Origin: Sphingomonas sp. PAMC 26621
Lineage (GTDB): Bacteria; Pseudomonadota; Alphaproteobacteria; Sphingomonadales; Sphingomonadaceae
Direction: 5' to 3'
Assembly (NCBI RefSeq): GCF_000251145.1
Contig: NZ_AIDW01000016.1
Location: 1 to 64,000 of the forward strand
DNA: 64,000 nt
Shown here piece by piece: positions 62,998 through 64,000 of this stretch (position 1 is its first letter; each line of letters opens with the position of its first letter). The notes beneath the pieces are model-generated. The model was not told where the DNA came from. It saw nothing but the letters and a program-made list of their open reading frames with translations, and searched no databases. Made by a program: the position numbers and the translations under genes.

Positions 62998-63404
62998 CAG
63001 GCGGCAGCCTCGCCCAGGACTTCGGAGGCGACCGAAATATACTTCCGCCCCGCCTCGCGCGCGGCAGCGACCGCATCGACGATCTTCATTGCCTTACGTG
63101 CGGATTCGAGCCGGATCAGCATCGGCAGGTTGATCCCCGCGATCACTTCGATCCGCCCGCGTTCGAGCAGCGAGATCGCGAGATTGGACGGCGTTCCGCC
63201 GAACAGGTCGGTCAGCAGGATCACCCCGCGTCCGGCATCGACTCGCGCGATCGCGGCGGCGATGTCGTTGCGGCGTTCCTCCATATCGTCCTCGGGGCCG
63301 ATACAGACCGTCTCGACCCGCTCCTGCTTGCCGACGACGTGTTCCATCGCGGTGACGAATTCCTCGGCCAGACGGCCGTGCGTAACGAGAACCAGCCCGA
63401 TCAT
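62997..63404 (-). CDS. PTS EIIA component, mannose family (regulatory)
   Basis: 135 residues. Active histidine in LVLVTHGRLAEEFVTAMEHV near residue 9, with LLTDLFGGTPSNLAISLL and VIAGINLPMLIRLES typical of the ManX EIIA fold. No EIIB or EIIC gene is nearby, as in the regulatory PTS of other alphaproteobacteria. Operon order rapZ, EIIA, HPr. Confidence 0.94.
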   Translation of the reverse strand: MIGLVLVTHGRLAEEFVTAMEHVVGKQERVETVCIGPEDDMEERRNDIAAAIARVDAGRGVILLTDLFGGTPSNLAISLLERGRIEVIAGINLPMLIRLESARKAMKIVDAVAAAREAGRKYISVASEVLGEAAA

Positions 63405-63451
63405 CGTACCGACCCAATCATGCCATCGCCCATTTCACGCCAAAGCCCATT

Positions 63452-64000
63452 TCACGCCGAATTCGTCCCGTCCTGATGTTGATCGTCGGGCACCCCTTCG
63501 AGCGAGTCTTGCGGGGCGGCGGCGAGATCGCGGTGCGCGACCGTGGGCGAAAATCCGGCGTCGCGCAACCGGGCCGCAACGCGTTCCGTCACGTGGACCG
63601 AGCGGTGTCTTCCGCCGGTACAGCCGAACGCGACCGTCAAATAGGATTTGCCTTCAGCACGATAGCGCGGGAGCAGCAGGAGCAGCAGATCCTCGATCCG
63701 CCCGACCGCCTCGGCATAGGCGGGGTCCTCCGCGACATAGGCGGAGACGTCGGCATCGAGTCCCGTTCCGGGACGCAAGGCGGGCACCCAGTGGGGATTG
63801 CGCAGGAACCGCATGTCGAACACGAGATCGGCGTTGCGTGGCACGCCGCGCGCGAACCCGAACGACATCACCGACAGCGTCGGCCCGTCCTGATGATCGC
63901 GCGAGAAGGTGTCGCGGACCTGTTGCGCGAGCTGGTTGGCGGTCAGGTCGGTCGTGTCGATCAGCCGGTTCGCCCATTGCCGCAGCGGCGCGAGCAATTC
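63452..64000 (-). CDS. rapZ: RapZ nucleotide-binding protein (5' part outside window)
   Basis: The 3' 181 codons are present; the N-terminal Walker A part lies beyond the right edge. C-terminal signatures are LSVMSFGFARGVPRNADLVFDMRFLRNPHW, the loop TGLDADVSAYV and YLTVAFGCTGGRHRSVHVTERVA. RapZ binds small RNAs and controls GlmS in enterobacteria; in alphaproteobacteria it sits with HPr kinase and PTS genes, as here. HPr kinase is expected just outside the window. Confidence 0.94.
   Translation of the reverse strand, partial: ELLAPLRQWANRLIDTTDLTANQLAQQVRDTFSRDHQDGPTLSVMSFGFARGVPRNADLVFDMRFLRNPHWVPALRPGTGLDADVSAYVAEDPAYAEAVGRIEDLLLLLLPRYRAEGKSYLTVAFGCTGGRHRSVHVTERVAARLRDAGFSPTVAHRDLAAAPQDSLEGVPDDQHQDGTNSA

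Noticed and set aside
62725..63404. Complete sugar-uptake PTS
   Set aside because: Only HPr and EIIA-Man are present, next to rapZ; no EIIB/EIIC membrane parts, so it is the regulatory PTS.

Overview
The window is about 64 kb of high-GC chromosome from an alphaproteobacterium, most likely Sphingomonas or a close relative in the Sphingomonadales. Support comes from the gene order (zapA, 6S RNA, 5-formyl-THF cyclo-ligase; gap, pgk, class I aldolase; the full nuoA-N run followed by birA, coaX, rnj and a DUF1467 gene; the rapZ, EIIA-Man, HPr block), from a DhnA-type aldolase, and from the many short palindromic repeats between genes. There is no prophage, insertion sequence, CRISPR array or rRNA. 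Assignments rest on reading motifs by eye; no database search was run.

Layout. 94-10463: a beta-oxidation multifunctional enzyme, a serine hydrolase, an acyl-CoA ligase, a ClC channel, a membrane glycosyltransferase-like protein in a lower-GC patch, a 438-bp non-coding stretch with hairpins, a GT2 glycosyltransferase and a small hypothetical gene. 10598-17116: an OprB-like porin and glycerol kinase, an AI-2E family transporter, two identical tRNA-Asp genes, DUF2842, 5-formyl-THF cyclo-ligase, 6S RNA, zapA and a coiled-coil partner. 17285-24422: glycolysis genes (gap, pgk, fba) with a MOSC protein wedged between gap and pgk, a TlpA thioredoxin, an MFS transporter, thiE and a ParE-type toxin-antitoxin pair. 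24424-28308: cell-wall enzymes (DUF882, L,D-transpeptidase, M23), efp and an inositol monophosphatase.

28586-47045: one long co-directional run encoding the 14 subunits of NADH:quinone oxidoreductase, nearly all joined by 4-bp start/stop overlaps, then birA, coaX, RNase J and DUF1467. 47230-54437: purL, an alpha/beta hydrolase, accC-accB and aroQ on the minus strand, then a ThiS-ThiG fusion on the plus strand. 54686-61722: truA-fmt diverging from recR-def, then formate-THF ligase, rmuC, a 45-codon basic micro-gene and a PilZ protein. 61914-64000: a frameshifted rRNA methyltransferase, HPr, EIIA-Man and the 3' part of rapZ, i.e. the regulatory PTS typical of alphaproteobacteria.

Most notable: (1) a palindromic interspersed repeat inserted in frame inside birA, adding about 58 residues to biotin-protein ligase, analogous to Rickettsia palindromic elements; (2) birA appears to start with CTG overlapping the nuoN stop; (3) a one-base deletion splits the TrmH-family methyltransferase in its SPOUT motif; (4) a 6S RNA with a clear promoter and closing stem; (5) a histidine-rich loop in NuoL; (6) a ThiS-ThiG fusion with an internal diglycine; (7) at least six families of palindromic repeats. 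I found no wholly new multi-gene system; the repeat-in-birA case is the best candidate for something undescribed.
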